Positions 56,161-63,928 of a stretch of DNA of 64,000 bases are shown here, piece by piece. Every line of letters begins with the position of its first letter. Within the stretch, counting starts at the first letter, position 1. The position numbers were made by a program, and so were the translations under genes. The stretch is from NCBI RefSeq assembly GCF_017873215.1, contig NZ_JAGGKA010000017.1, positions 1 to 64,000 on the forward strand, given 5' to 3'. The notes under the pieces are model-generated. The model saw nothing but the letters and a program-made list of their open reading frames with translations, had not been told where the DNA came from and ran no database searches. Source of the stretch: Clostridium tetanomorphum (lineage in GTDB: Bacteria; Bacillota; Clostridia; Clostridiales; Clostridiaceae).

Positions 56161-57141
56161 ATGAAAAAAATTGCTACTATACTTACTATCACAGCATTAA
56201 CATTAAATTTAGGAGGTACTGTATTAGCTGCTGATGAAACATCATTCCAAACTAATGCTGGTATAACACCAGATAGTATTTTCTATCCTATTGACCAAGC
56301 AATAGACAATTTAAAACTAAACTTTACCAATAGTGAAGAAGGAAAAATTGAACTTTTATCCGAAATAGCTGAAGAAAGATTAGGTGAAAGTGAAATTTTA
56401 TCTGAAAAAGGAAAGGATGAATTAGCTTCTAAACCACTTGAAGAATTTAATGATAAATTAACAGAAGCTACCGACTCTCTAAATAATGCAATAAACAATA
56501 ATGAAAAAAGTGTAGAAGAAAACACTAAACTAGAGGATTTACAGGACAAGATCAACTTAAAACAAAAAAATTCAATAGAGGTACTAAAAAAAATACAAGC
56601 TAAACTAGGCGAAAATGCTAAAGAAACAATAAATAAAGTTATAGAAATGCAAACTGCTAAAAAAGAAGCTGTAGATGCCATGATAAAACAAAGACATGTG
56701 TTTAATGATGTAAAAAAAGAAGTTAATCTTCTAAAAGTAGAATTGAAAAAAGCTGAAAAGTCCAAAAATGAAGAAGCTATAGAAACTTTACAAACTGAAC
56801 TAAAAGAAAAACAAGCTCAATTTGAAATTGAAAAGGGAAAGCTTGAAGTAGCTATAAAGAACAAAAAAGATGTAACTAAAAAAATGAAAGAAGAAATAAA
56901 AAATAATAACCATAATAATAAAAATAAAACTGTTGAAAAAGATACTAATATAAATGATGATATTGATAAAGAATCTTCTAAAACTAATGTTGAGGATAAA
57001 ACAGAAATAGAATTAGAAAACGAACAAACTTCCATAGATGAAAATAATGTTAGTGAAAAAGATACTAAAAAAATTCATAAAGAAAACATAAAAAACAATT
57101 CTAATAAATCAGGAAAAGATAAAAATACAAAAAATAAATAA
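56161..57141 (+). CDS. secreted DUF5667-domain protein
   Basis: The 326-residue protein has a signal peptide (MKKIATILTITALTLNL...AAD, cleavage near residue 24). A DUF5667-like helical segment covers about 30-110 (AGITPDSIFYPIDQAIDNLK, EERLGESEILSEKG). Long Lys/Glu coiled-coil sequence and a charged Asn/Lys-rich tail (240-326) follow. The tail resembles the RsgI tail in composition. It is divergent from sigI-rsgI and is a likely target of SigI, which would be a small surface-stress module (inference). Confidence 0.8.
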   Translation: MKKIATILTITALTLNLGGTVLAADETSFQTNAGITPDSIFYPIDQAIDNLKLNFTNSEEGKIELLSEIAEERLGESEILSEKGKDELASKPLEEFNDKLTEATDSLNNAINNNEKSVEENTKLEDLQDKINLKQKNSIEVLKKIQAKLGENAKETINKVIEMQTAKKEAVDAMIKQRHVFNDVKKEVNLLKVELKKAEKSKNEEAIETLQTELKEKQAQFEIEKGKLEVAIKNKKDVTKKMKEEIKNNNHNNKNKTVEKDTNINDDIDKESSKTNVEDKTEIELENEQTSIDENNVSEKDTKKIHKENIKNNSNKSGKDKNTKNK

Positions 57142-57155
57142 TATAAAAGACATGT

Positions 57156-57253
57156 GGGGCTGTCGCATTAAGAAATTTACATACAATATACTTATTTGTA
57201 AATTAATATCAAACACAACATGTTGAGAGATTTACTCTTATTGCCACAACCCC
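57156..57253. mobile_element. 98-bp element with imperfect terminal inverted repeats
   Basis: The ends GGGGCTGTCGCATTAAGA and, inverted, GGGGTTGTGGCAATAAGA match at 15 of 18 positions. Nothing codes inside, and a second inner inverted repeat (AAATTTAC and GTAAATT) is present. The minus strand at 78-92 has the same 5' end (GGGGCTGTCGCA). This looks like a MITE or a remnant of an insertion sequence. No clear target-site duplication was found. Confidence 0.5.
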
Positions 57254-57260
57254 ATTTAAT

Positions 57261-58454
57261 TTATAGCGCCTTTGTTTTCTTAAATTCTTCTTTTATTTTT
57301 TCTACTTTTTGCCTATTAGTTAGCAAATTAAAGCCTGTGAGGGCAAGTGCTTTTGCTCCAATAATTAGAGCATTATCCCCTTCCTTTGAAACAGCCGCAT
57401 CACAAAATTCTTTAGTATGTGCTACCAGTTCACTTTTTCCTATCTTTATATAAGGATGTATTGTAGGAACAACTTGACTAATATTTCCTGCATCTGTTGA
57501 CCCTATTCCTTTAACATTCTCAGTTTTTATATTGATACCTAAGTATTTCATACTTTCTTCAAACTCTTTATCAAACTCTTTATTTATTAATAGATTATCC
57601 ACTGAATTTTGAAATGGAATTATATTAACTTCAGCTCCAGTAATAAGAGCTGCTCCCCTTGCAATCTCTTTTACTTTCCTAGTAACTTCATCACATCTTT
57701 TTCTTGTAGCAGCACGTATATAGAATCTAGCTTTTGCATAATTCGGAACAATATTAGGCATATCTCCACCATGAGTTATAATACCATGGATTCTTACATC
57801 ATTTGTTACATGTTGTCTTAATGCATTTATACCGTTATAAAGTTGAATCACAGCATCTAAAGCATTTATACCTTTTTCTGGGCAAGCTGCTGCATGAGCT
57901 GACTTACCTATAAATTCAAAGTCTAATGGATCTACCGCTAATGAATTACAGGTTATTGACGTTTCACTAGAAGGATGTATCATCATACAAAAATCTATAC
58001 CCTTTAACAAGTTATTTTTCACAAAACTTGCTTTTGCACTTCCATTTTCTCCACCTTCTTCTGCTGGAGTTCCAAGTACAACTATTTCCCCTCCTATCTC
58101 ATGTATCACTTTACTTAAAGCTATAGCTGAAGCTATACTTGTAGTTCCTATAATATTATGTCCACAAGCGTGTCCTAAATTAGGTAATGCATCATACTCT
58201 GCTAAATATCCAATAGTTACTCCCTGCTTACTTGCTTTTTTACGAGCAATAAAAGCTGTGGGATGTCCCGCTACTCCCCTCTCTATGTTAAACCCATTTT
58301 CTTCTAATTTTTTATTTAAAATCTGTGAAGCAAAAAACTCTTGATTTCCCATTTCCGGATTACTATGAATAGCATGACTTATATTAATATATCCTTCCTT
58401 ATTCTTTTCAATATCTACCAGAATACATTTTTTTATTTCTTCTAAATTTAACAT
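57261..58454 (-). CDS. M20-family amidohydrolase (peptidase/amino-acylase type)
   Basis: The 397-residue protein has the M20D plan: HSNPEMGNQEFFASQIL at the start, the metal-binding GHACGHNIIG, catalytic Glu-Glu in PAEEGGENGS and the dimerisation domain about 180-290. Near the end GSTDAGNISQ continues the metal site. It is preceded by a SAM-I riboswitch and a terminator, so its substrate is probably related to methionine or cysteine, for instance an N-acyl amino acid. Divergent from metNIQ. Confidence 0.9.
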   Translation of the reverse strand: MLNLEEIKKCILVDIEKNKEGYINISHAIHSNPEMGNQEFFASQILNKKLEENGFNIERGVAGHPTAFIARKKASKQGVTIGYLAEYDALPNLGHACGHNIIGTTSIASAIALSKVIHEIGGEIVVLGTPAEEGGENGSAKASFVKNNLLKGIDFCMMIHPSSETSITCNSLAVDPLDFEFIGKSAHAAACPEKGINALDAVIQLYNGINALRQHVTNDVRIHGIITHGGDMPNIVPNYAKARFYIRAATRKRCDEVTRKVKEIARGAALITGAEVNIIPFQNSVDNLLINKEFDKEFEESMKYLGINIKTENVKGIGSTDAGNISQVVPTIHPYIKIGKSELVAHTKEFCDAAVSKEGDNALIIGAKALALTGFNLLTNRQKVEKIKEEFKKTKAL

Positions 58455-58487
58455 ATAAATCTCCCCCTTATTTTATATAATAAAAAA

Positions 58488-58507
58488 ACCTCTTCAAAAG
58501 AAGAGGT
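58488..58507 (-). terminator. riboswitch terminator for the M20 gene
   Basis: An 8-bp stem (58488-58495 with 58500-58507), AAAA/TTTT loop, followed by TTTTTTT on the minus strand. It lies between the aptamer and the gene, as expected of a transcriptional S-box. Confidence 0.85.
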
Positions 58508-58528
58508 AATATACTTAGATATTCCGCT

Positions 58529-58645
58529 CTTCTTATCTTTCAAGAAAATAAATTCTTGCTGGAATTAGCACAGTATTTCTTATAAAAGAAACCCGCTGCC
58601 GAGATTTCACAGGGCCATATCCCTCCATCTCTCTGGATAAGAAGT
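58529..58645 (-). promoter_or_regulatory. SAM-I (S-box) riboswitch upstream of the M20 gene
   Basis: On the minus strand the start CTTCTTATCCAGAGAGATGG leads into AGGGATATGGCCCTGTGAAA and TCTCGGCAGC, then GTGCTAATTCCAGCAAGAA, ending GAAAGATAAGAAGA, whose bases close the P1 stem. These are the conserved S-box boxes. SAM binding should stabilise the aptamer and allow the downstream terminator, so the gene is on when methionine is short. Confidence 0.92.
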
Positions 58646-58690
58646 TAATCAATATATTATTATAAACTACACTACTCCTTTAAAACTAAA

Positions 58691-58728
58691 ATGTCAATAG
58701 ATAATTTTTTTATTTTATCTATTGACAT
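58691..58728. promoter_or_regulatory. 14-bp inverted repeat between the two riboswitch units
   Basis: ATGTCAATAGATAA (58691-58704) and its exact inverse (58715-58728) flank a 10-base A/T core. The right arm contains the -35 TTGACA of the metN promoter. The left arm contains TTGACA on the minus strand, towards the M20 riboswitch. Confidence 0.65.
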
Positions 58729-58750
58729 CTTAAAAATTTGAAACTATAAT
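58722..58750 (+). promoter_or_regulatory. sigma-A promoter of metNIQ
   Basis: A consensus promoter: TTGACA, 17 bases, TATAAT. Transcription would begin near 58757, about 40 bases before the S-box aptamer. Confidence 0.85.
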
Positions 58751-58796
58751 AACATACAAGCAAGAAAAGCTTGCTATTAAAAAATCGAATATAAAT

Positions 58797-58897
58797 CCTT
58801 ATCAAGAGAAACTGAGGGACTGGCCCTATGATGTTTCAGCAACCGCATAATTGTGCATGGTGCTAAATCCAGCAGAACTTTGTTCTGAAAGATGAGG
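58797..58897 (+). promoter_or_regulatory. SAM-I (S-box) riboswitch upstream of metNIQ
   Basis: The conserved elements are CCTTATCAAGAGAAACTGAG, GGACTGGCCCTATGATGTTT, CAGCAACCG, GGTGCTAAATCCAGCAGA and CTGAAAGATGAGG, with P1 formed by 58797-58803 and 58891-58897. It regulates the methionine importer by SAM. Confidence 0.96.
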
Positions 58898-58937
58898 GAA
58901 GGAATAAGTATTTATTGCCCTTCCAAGGGTTTTTTTT
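58896..58937 (+). terminator. S-box expression-platform terminator
   Basis: GGGAAGG (58896-58902) pairs with CCCTTCC (58918-58924), and eight Ts follow at 58930-58937. Its left arm overlaps the 3' strand of P1 by two bases, so an alternative antiterminator pairing is likely. Confidence 0.7.
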
Positions 58938-58943
58938 ATACAT

Positions 58944-58976
58944 AAAATCCTCTTCTTTAGAACGAAGAGGATTTTT
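58944..58976 (+). terminator. second terminator hairpin before metN
   Basis: A perfect 12-bp stem (58944-58955 with 58964-58975) followed by Ts. Its CCTCTTC/GAAGAGG core is the same as in the terminator of the divergent M20 gene. Confidence 0.8.
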
Positions 58977-59004
58977 ATTTTGTAAAAATTAGGGGGAATG
59001 AAAA

Positions 59005-60084
59005 TTGATATTGCTACATAATGTAAAAAAATCTTATTTTAGTAATAATAATACTATTAATGCATTAAATAATATAAGTTTGCAAATAGATAAGGGGGAT
59101 ATTTTTGGAGTTATTGGATATAGTGGTGCAGGAAAAAGTACTTTGATACGCTGTATAAATCTTTTAGAGAAACCTACCAGTGGAAAAGTATTTGTCAATA
59201 ATATAGAACTTACAAATTTAAAAGAAAAAGAACTTAGAAAGTGTAGAGAAAAAATAGGAATGATATTTCAGCATTTTAATTTAATGAATAATCGAAATGT
59301 GTTTAAAAATATTGCTTATCCACTAAAGGGAAAATCACTTACTAAAGAAGACATTAAAAATAAAATAACAAATTTACTAAAACTTGTTGGTCTTGAAGAT
59401 AAAGCCTTTGCTTATCCTTCTCAATTAAGTGGCGGTCAAAAACAAAGAGTAGCTATTGCAAGAGCCCTTGCTAATGAACCTGAAGTTCTTTTGTGTGATG
59501 AAGCTACATCTGCCCTTGATCCGCAAAATACAAAATCAATATTAAATTTATTAAAAGAAATTAATAATAGACTTAATCTAACAATAGTAATCATAACTCA
59601 TCAAATGGAGGTAGTTAAAGATATATGTAATAAGGTTGCAATAATGGAAAATGGTGAAATCGTAGAAAAGGGAAGCATTGTAGATGTATTTGCAAAACCT
59701 AAAACAAAAATAGCTAAAGATTTTATTGCCAATACAATGCACTATGACAATATTTTTCAGTTATTAAATAGTAATAAATTTATTAAAGATTCCTCACATG
59801 AAGGAATAACTGTAAAAATCTCATTTATAGGTCAGTCAACTGGTCAAGCATTTATATCTAAAATATCAATAGACTATAAAATATATGCAAATATATTATT
59901 TGGAAACATTGAAATCTTGCAAGGTATCCCTATTGGAAATTTAATAGTTAAATTTAATGGTATTGAAGAAAAAATATTTAAAGCTTTAGAATATTTAAAA
60001 GAAAATAACATAAATGTGGAGGTGTTAGATTATGATAAAATTTCTAAATTTAATAATTCCCAATGTGGTGGACCTATTTCCTGA
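59005..60084 (+). CDS. metN: methionine ABC transporter ATPase
   Basis: The 359-residue protein starts at a TTG with AGGGGGA 8 bases before; a nearby ATG at 58999 is out of frame. Walker A is GYSGAGKST, signature LSGGQKQRVAIARA, Walker B VLLCDEATSALDP. A C-terminal NIL domain (about 260-345) would bind methionine for feedback inhibition. Controlled by the S-box upstream. Its last 53 bases overlap the start of metI. Confidence 0.95.
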   Translation: MILLHNVKKSYFSNNNTINALNNISLQIDKGDIFGVIGYSGAGKSTLIRCINLLEKPTSGKVFVNNIELTNLKEKELRKCREKIGMIFQHFNLMNNRNVFKNIAYPLKGKSLTKEDIKNKITNLLKLVGLEDKAFAYPSQLSGGQKQRVAIARALANEPEVLLCDEATSALDPQNTKSILNLLKEINNRLNLTIVIITHQMEVVKDICNKVAIMENGEIVEKGSIVDVFAKPKTKIAKDFIANTMHYDNIFQLLNSNKFIKDSSHEGITVKISFIGQSTGQAFISKISIDYKIYANILFGNIEILQGIPIGNLIVKFNGIEEKIFKALEYLKENNINVEVLDYDKISKFNNSQCGGPIS

Positions 60085-60712
60085 TATGATAAAAGCACTT
60101 TGGGAAACTATATATATGGTTGGAATCTCAGGTATAATATCATCCTTAATAGGAATACCTTTAGGAATTATTTTAGTCGTAACAAGAGAAAATAATTTAT
60201 TAGAAAATAAAGTTGTTTTTAATATGATTGGAAAAGTAGTTAATATATTTAGATCTATACCATTTGTAATACTTTTAACTGCTATAATTCCCATAACTAG
60301 ACTTATCGTTGGTACAACAATAGGTACAAAAGGCGCAATAGTCCCCTTAGTTTTTGGAACAGCTCCTTTTGTTGCAAGACAAATAGAATCTACATTACTT
60401 AAAGTAGATCCTGGAGTTATAGAAGCTGCAAAATCTATGGGGTCTAGTCCTTTAGAAATAATTTTTAGGATTCTTTTAATTGAAGGACTTCCTGGCATTG
60501 TTTATGCCCTTACTATTACCACAGTAAGTTTAATTGGTTTTTCTGCTGTGGCAGGTACAGTTGGTGGAGGTGGTCTTGGGGACTTTGCAATAAGATATGG
60601 TTATCAGTATTTCAAAACTGATGTTATGGTTATTACAATTATAATACTTCTCATTATAGTAAATTTAATACAAAGTTTAGGTGATATATTATTAAAAAAG
60701 CTAAGTCATTAA
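60032..60712 (+). CDS. metI: methionine ABC transporter permease
   Basis: The 226-residue protein has about five transmembrane helices and the EAA loop ESTLLKVDPGVIEAAKSMGS that docks to MetN. Its ATG has GGAGGTG 8 bases upstream, and that site lies inside metN. The 53-base overlap with metN is unusually long and should couple translation. Confidence 0.94.
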   Translation: MIKFLNLIIPNVVDLFPDMIKALWETIYMVGISGIISSLIGIPLGIILVVTRENNLLENKVVFNMIGKVVNIFRSIPFVILLTAIIPITRLIVGTTIGTKGAIVPLVFGTAPFVARQIESTLLKVDPGVIEAAKSMGSSPLEIIFRILLIEGLPGIVYALTITTVSLIGFSAVAGTVGGGGLGDFAIRYGYQYFKTDVMVITIIILLIIVNLIQSLGDILLKKLSH

Positions 60713-60731
60713 TTTAAAGGAGGATTCAAAA

Positions 60732-61565
60732 ATGAAATTTAAAAAATTGATAGGTATTACTTTATCAACATTATTAACAGTAACTTCATTAACTGCCTGT
60801 GGAGGAAAACAAACTTCTTCTAATTCTACAGATAAACAACAAGTAATAAAGCTAGGTATAACTGGAGATGAACATGAAATTTGGGACAATATCAAAAAAA
60901 GACTAGCTAAAGATAATATAGATCTTCAAATAATATCGTTTAATGATTATATACGTCCCAATATAGCACTATCTGATGGTGAAATAGATGCTAATGCATT
61001 TCAAACTATAATTTATTTTAATAAATTTAAAGAGGATCATAAATTGGATTTAACTTCTTTAGGATACACTGTCCTTGCTCCTATGGGTATATACTCTTCT
61101 AAAATAAAAGACGTTAAAGAATTAAACGAAAATAGTAAAGTTGCCATTCCAAATGATCCTACTAATGGCGGTAGAGCCCTTATTCTATTACAAAGTGCAG
61201 GACTTATAAAATTAAAGGAAGATTCTGGTGTTACTCCTACAATAAAAGATATAGCTGAAAACCCAAAAAAGCTAAAAATATCCGAGCTTGTTGCTACACA
61301 AATTCCTAGATCCATAAAAGATATTGATATTGCTGTTATCAATAATGGTATAGCTGTAGATGCTGGTTATTCTCCACTTAAAGATTCTATTTATATTGAA
61401 GATGCCAAAAATCCTAACTCAAAAAATTACTTTAATATAATAGCTATAAAAACAAAGGATAAGGATAACCCTTCTTTGAAAAAATTATTACAAGTATATC
61501 AAACTGAAGAAACTAAACAACTTATAGAAAAAGTTTATAAAGGTTCCTCTTTACCAGCATTTTAG
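60732..61565 (+). CDS. metQ: methionine-binding lipoprotein
   Basis: The 277-residue protein has a lipoprotein signal ending LTACGGK (Cys near residue 22). The NlpA fold follows: IKLGITGDEHEIWDNIKKRL, DANAFQTIIYF, VAIPNDPTNGGRALILLQ and ITN-type sequence. It delivers methionine (D- or L-) to MetNI. Starts 20 bases after metI behind AAAGGAGG. Confidence 0.95.
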   Translation: MKFKKLIGITLSTLLTVTSLTACGGKQTSSNSTDKQQVIKLGITGDEHEIWDNIKKRLAKDNIDLQIISFNDYIRPNIALSDGEIDANAFQTIIYFNKFKEDHKLDLTSLGYTVLAPMGIYSSKIKDVKELNENSKVAIPNDPTNGGRALILLQSAGLIKLKEDSGVTPTIKDIAENPKKLKISELVATQIPRSIKDIDIAVINNGIAVDAGYSPLKDSIYIEDAKNPNSKNYFNIIAIKTKDKDNPSLKKLLQVYQTEETKQLIEKVYKGSSLPAF

Positions 61566-61594
61566 AAAACTTATTCTAAATAAAAACTATCTTC

Positions 61595-61652
61595 TATGAA
61601 GTAAGGATTCTAAGTTTAGATATTATATTAAACTTAGAATCCTTACTTCATA
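61595..61652 (+). terminator. very long hairpin after metQ
   Basis: A perfect 24-bp stem (61595-61618 with 61629-61652) and a 10-base loop. A T run behind the stem is almost absent, so it may act as a 3'-end stabiliser or processing signal as well as a terminator. Confidence 0.75.
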
Positions 61653-61748
61653 CTTTAATTAATAATTATAAGCAAATTATCCATTATCTTTTACTTTATA
61701 AAAATCTCCATATCCTATATTAAATATATTCTTTTTATACTTTGATTT

Positions 61749-62309
61749 TTACTCTATGTTCAATTGCTCTTTCATCATTCTTAAAGTCATTCCACCCTGT
61801 ATACCACTATACACATATCCTTCCTCATCTACAAAAAGTGAAGTAGGAAACCCTTGTATTCCATATGATTCTGTTACTTTTTGGTCTATATCCAATAATA
61901 CTGGAAAACTATAATTATTTTTATTTATAAAATCTTTTACTATATCAGCTTTTTCTCCAACATCTATGGCTAATATAACAATATTCTTATCTTTTGTTTC
62001 TTTATATAATTTTTCTATGTCTTTCATTTCAACTTTACAATATCCACACCATGTGGCCCAAAAATTTAAAAATACCTTCTTACCTTTAAATTGACTTAAT
62101 GAAACTTCTTTGCCATTTATATCTTTTAATTTAAAATCTATTGCTTGAAGCTTTTTAGTCTCTTTTTTTTCTGTTTCATTAATATTTTCATCTTTATTAT
62201 TTATTGTTATATCATTCTTATTAATTGCATTGTTATTATAATACTTAACTACAAATATTGATATTCCTATAAGTATTAATAGTGAAATAATAAATACTTT
62301 TTTCCTCAA
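61749..62309 (-). CDS. TlpA/ResA-like thiol-disulfide oxidoreductase, membrane-anchored
   Basis: The 186-residue protein starts at a TTG behind AAAGGGGG. It has one N-terminal helix (about 4-23), a charged linker and a thioredoxin fold with the active site WATWCGYCKVE (two cysteines) and the cis-proline in GFPTSLFVDE. It should reduce disulfides outside the membrane with electrons from CcdA, which is encoded 12 bases upstream on the same strand. Confidence 0.92.
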   Translation of the reverse strand: MRKKVFIISLLILIGISIFVVKYYNNNAINKNDITINNKDENINETEKKETKKLQAIDFKLKDINGKEVSLSQFKGKKVFLNFWATWCGYCKVEMKDIEKLYKETKDKNIVILAIDVGEKADIVKDFINKNNYSFPVLLDIDQKVTESYGIQGFPTSLFVDEEGYVYSGIQGGMTLRMMKEQLNIE

Positions 62310-62321
62310 TTTTATCCCCCT

Positions 62322-63017
62322 TTAGCTAAATATATTATTTAAAATATAAGTCTTATCTATAAAAGTCATAATACCCATAGCTATCAATATTATTCCACTT
62401 ATTATAGATATAATATTAAAATATCTATAAACTTTTCTTATGTATTTGGATATACTATCTACTAAAAATGCTGAAAGTATAAAAGGAATAGCAAGCCCTA
62501 ATGAATATGTTAATAGTAACATTATACCTTTATAAAGAGTTGCTTCATTGCTAGCATATATTAATATGGACGTTAATACAGGCCCTATACAAGGTGTCCA
62601 TCCTATAGCAAAAGCCATACCCATTATAATTGAACTTATGCCTAACTTAAACTTGTTAAAATCTAATAATCTTTTCTCATAAAAAAATGCTTTAATTTTA
62701 AATAATCCTGTAGTATGAATACCGAATATTATAATTAATATACCACCAATTTTTCTTAAAATATTTCTATTAGCAATAAATATTTTCCCTAAAGATGTTA
62801 TAGACACTCCCATTAAAATAAAAATAATAGAAAAACCTATAGTAAACCCTATAGCTTTATAAATTACAGTGATTTTATCTTTTTGTTTATTAATATCCTC
62901 TAAAGCCGTTCCTGTCAAATAAGTCAAATACATAGGTACTAATGGTAAAACACAAGGAGATAAGAACGATAATACACCTGAAGCAAAAGCAAGAATTAAT
63001 GATATATCCTTATCCAA
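62322..63017 (-). CDS. ccdA: CcdA-family thiol-disulfide transporter
   Basis: The 231-residue protein has six transmembrane helices. Characteristic are SFLSPCVLPLVPMYLTYLTG near the start and GWTPCIGPVLTSIL in the middle, each giving one redox cysteine. It starts at a TTG behind AAGGAGGGGG. It passes reducing power from cytoplasmic thioredoxin to TlpA-like proteins outside. No cytochrome c genes are near, so the pair more likely serves sporulation or surface-protein thiols. Confidence 0.93.
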   Translation of the reverse strand: MDKDISLILAFASGVLSFLSPCVLPLVPMYLTYLTGTALEDINKQKDKITVIYKAIGFTIGFSIIFILMGVSITSLGKIFIANRNILRKIGGILIIIFGIHTTGLFKIKAFFYEKRLLDFNKFKLGISSIIMGMAFAIGWTPCIGPVLTSILIYASNEATLYKGIMLLLTYSLGLAIPFILSAFLVDSISKYIRKVYRYFNIISIISGIILIAMGIMTFIDKTYILNNIFS

Positions 63018-63089
63018 ATATCCCCCTCCTTTTAACTTATAATTAAATTTAATTATATCTAAATATTATGAAGATATTATGAAGAATAA

Positions 63090-63141
63090 AAGTATTATTG
63101 ATCTTTAAATATATAATCTTATTAAAGACTCAATAATACTT
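63090..63141 (-). terminator. terminator after the GNAT gene
   Basis: AGTATTATTGA and its inverse TCAATAATACT enclose a second pairing TCTTTAA/TTAAAGA; on the minus strand TTTTATT follows. Confidence 0.65.
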
Positions 63142-63156
63142 CTATTAATTATTTAT

Positions 63157-63591
63157 TTATACTCGTATAATAGACAATCTTTCCATAAATGCTTGTGGCT
63201 TTTCTAATTCTTCGAAACCATGATGTTTATAAAATCCTTGAGCATCTTTAGTAGCCAACATAAGTCTTTCAATATTCTCCATATCCGGATGTTCTAATAT
63301 ACATCCTATCATCCATTTACCTAGACCCTTATTTCTGTAATCTTCATGAATAAATACATCTCTTACATATCCAAATGTAATATAATCTGTTACAACTCTT
63401 GCAAACCCTATTTGTACGTCTTTATGATATAGACTAAAGCACAGAGAATTTTTTACTGATTTTTCGATAATATCTCTATTTCTTTTACCTGCCCAATAAG
63501 ATCTAGATAATAATTGACTTACTACAGTAATATCCACTTTTGTTGGATCCGTAGTTATAGTAAATTCTCCTCTTTCATAAATTTTGTTCAT
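63157..63591 (-). CDS. GNAT-family N-acetyltransferase
   Basis: The 144-residue protein has the GNAT core: DVFIHEDYRNKGLGKWMIGC with the acetyl-CoA loop R-x-x-G-x-G/A, and the end AQGFYKHHGFEEL. The substrate is unknown. The protein is monocistronic, with AAGGAGG somewhat far from the ATG. Confidence 0.88.
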   Translation of the reverse strand: MNKIYERGEFTITTDPTKVDITVVSQLLSRSYWAGKRNRDIIEKSVKNSLCFSLYHKDVQIGFARVVTDYITFGYVRDVFIHEDYRNKGLGKWMIGCILEHPDMENIERLMLATKDAQGFYKHHGFEELEKPQAFMERLSIIRV

Positions 63592-63893
63592 TTTATTTTC
63601 TTCTTATCCTCCTTTAAAATAATTATACTTTAGCCTAAACTATGGGTAGATAATTTTTTATCATTACCATAAAATTTATGCATAATGATTATATATTATA
63701 ATTGGAACTTTTCATATATGTTTTTTTGTAATTTTATAGTTAATTTATAAAAAACTTTTTTACAAATTAGGACAATTATCTGTAATTATATAAACTTATA
63801 TTATAATAGCTTTACTTAGATAAATAGTTAACTGCTACTATAATAAAATTAGTTCTAATACTTATTAAATACTATGTAAATTTTTATATAATC

Positions 63894-63922
63894 TTGACAT
63901 AAAAAATTAAAAATATTATAAT
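63894..63922 (+). promoter_or_regulatory. consensus sigma-A promoter near the window end
   Basis: TTGACA, 17 bases, TATAAT. Nothing else in 63592-63890 looks like a gene or a stable RNA; the region is extremely A/T-rich. Transcription would start near 63929. Confidence 0.85.
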
Positions 63923-63928
63923 GACTAG

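Noticed and set aside
56283-56765. 160-codon minus-strand frame opposite the DUF5667 gene
   Set aside because: Antisense shadow of a Lys/Glu-rich coiled coil; no start signal, low complexity.
60025-60498. 157-codon minus-strand frame opposite metI
   Set aside because: Shadow of the conserved permease; no ribosome binding site and no family pattern.
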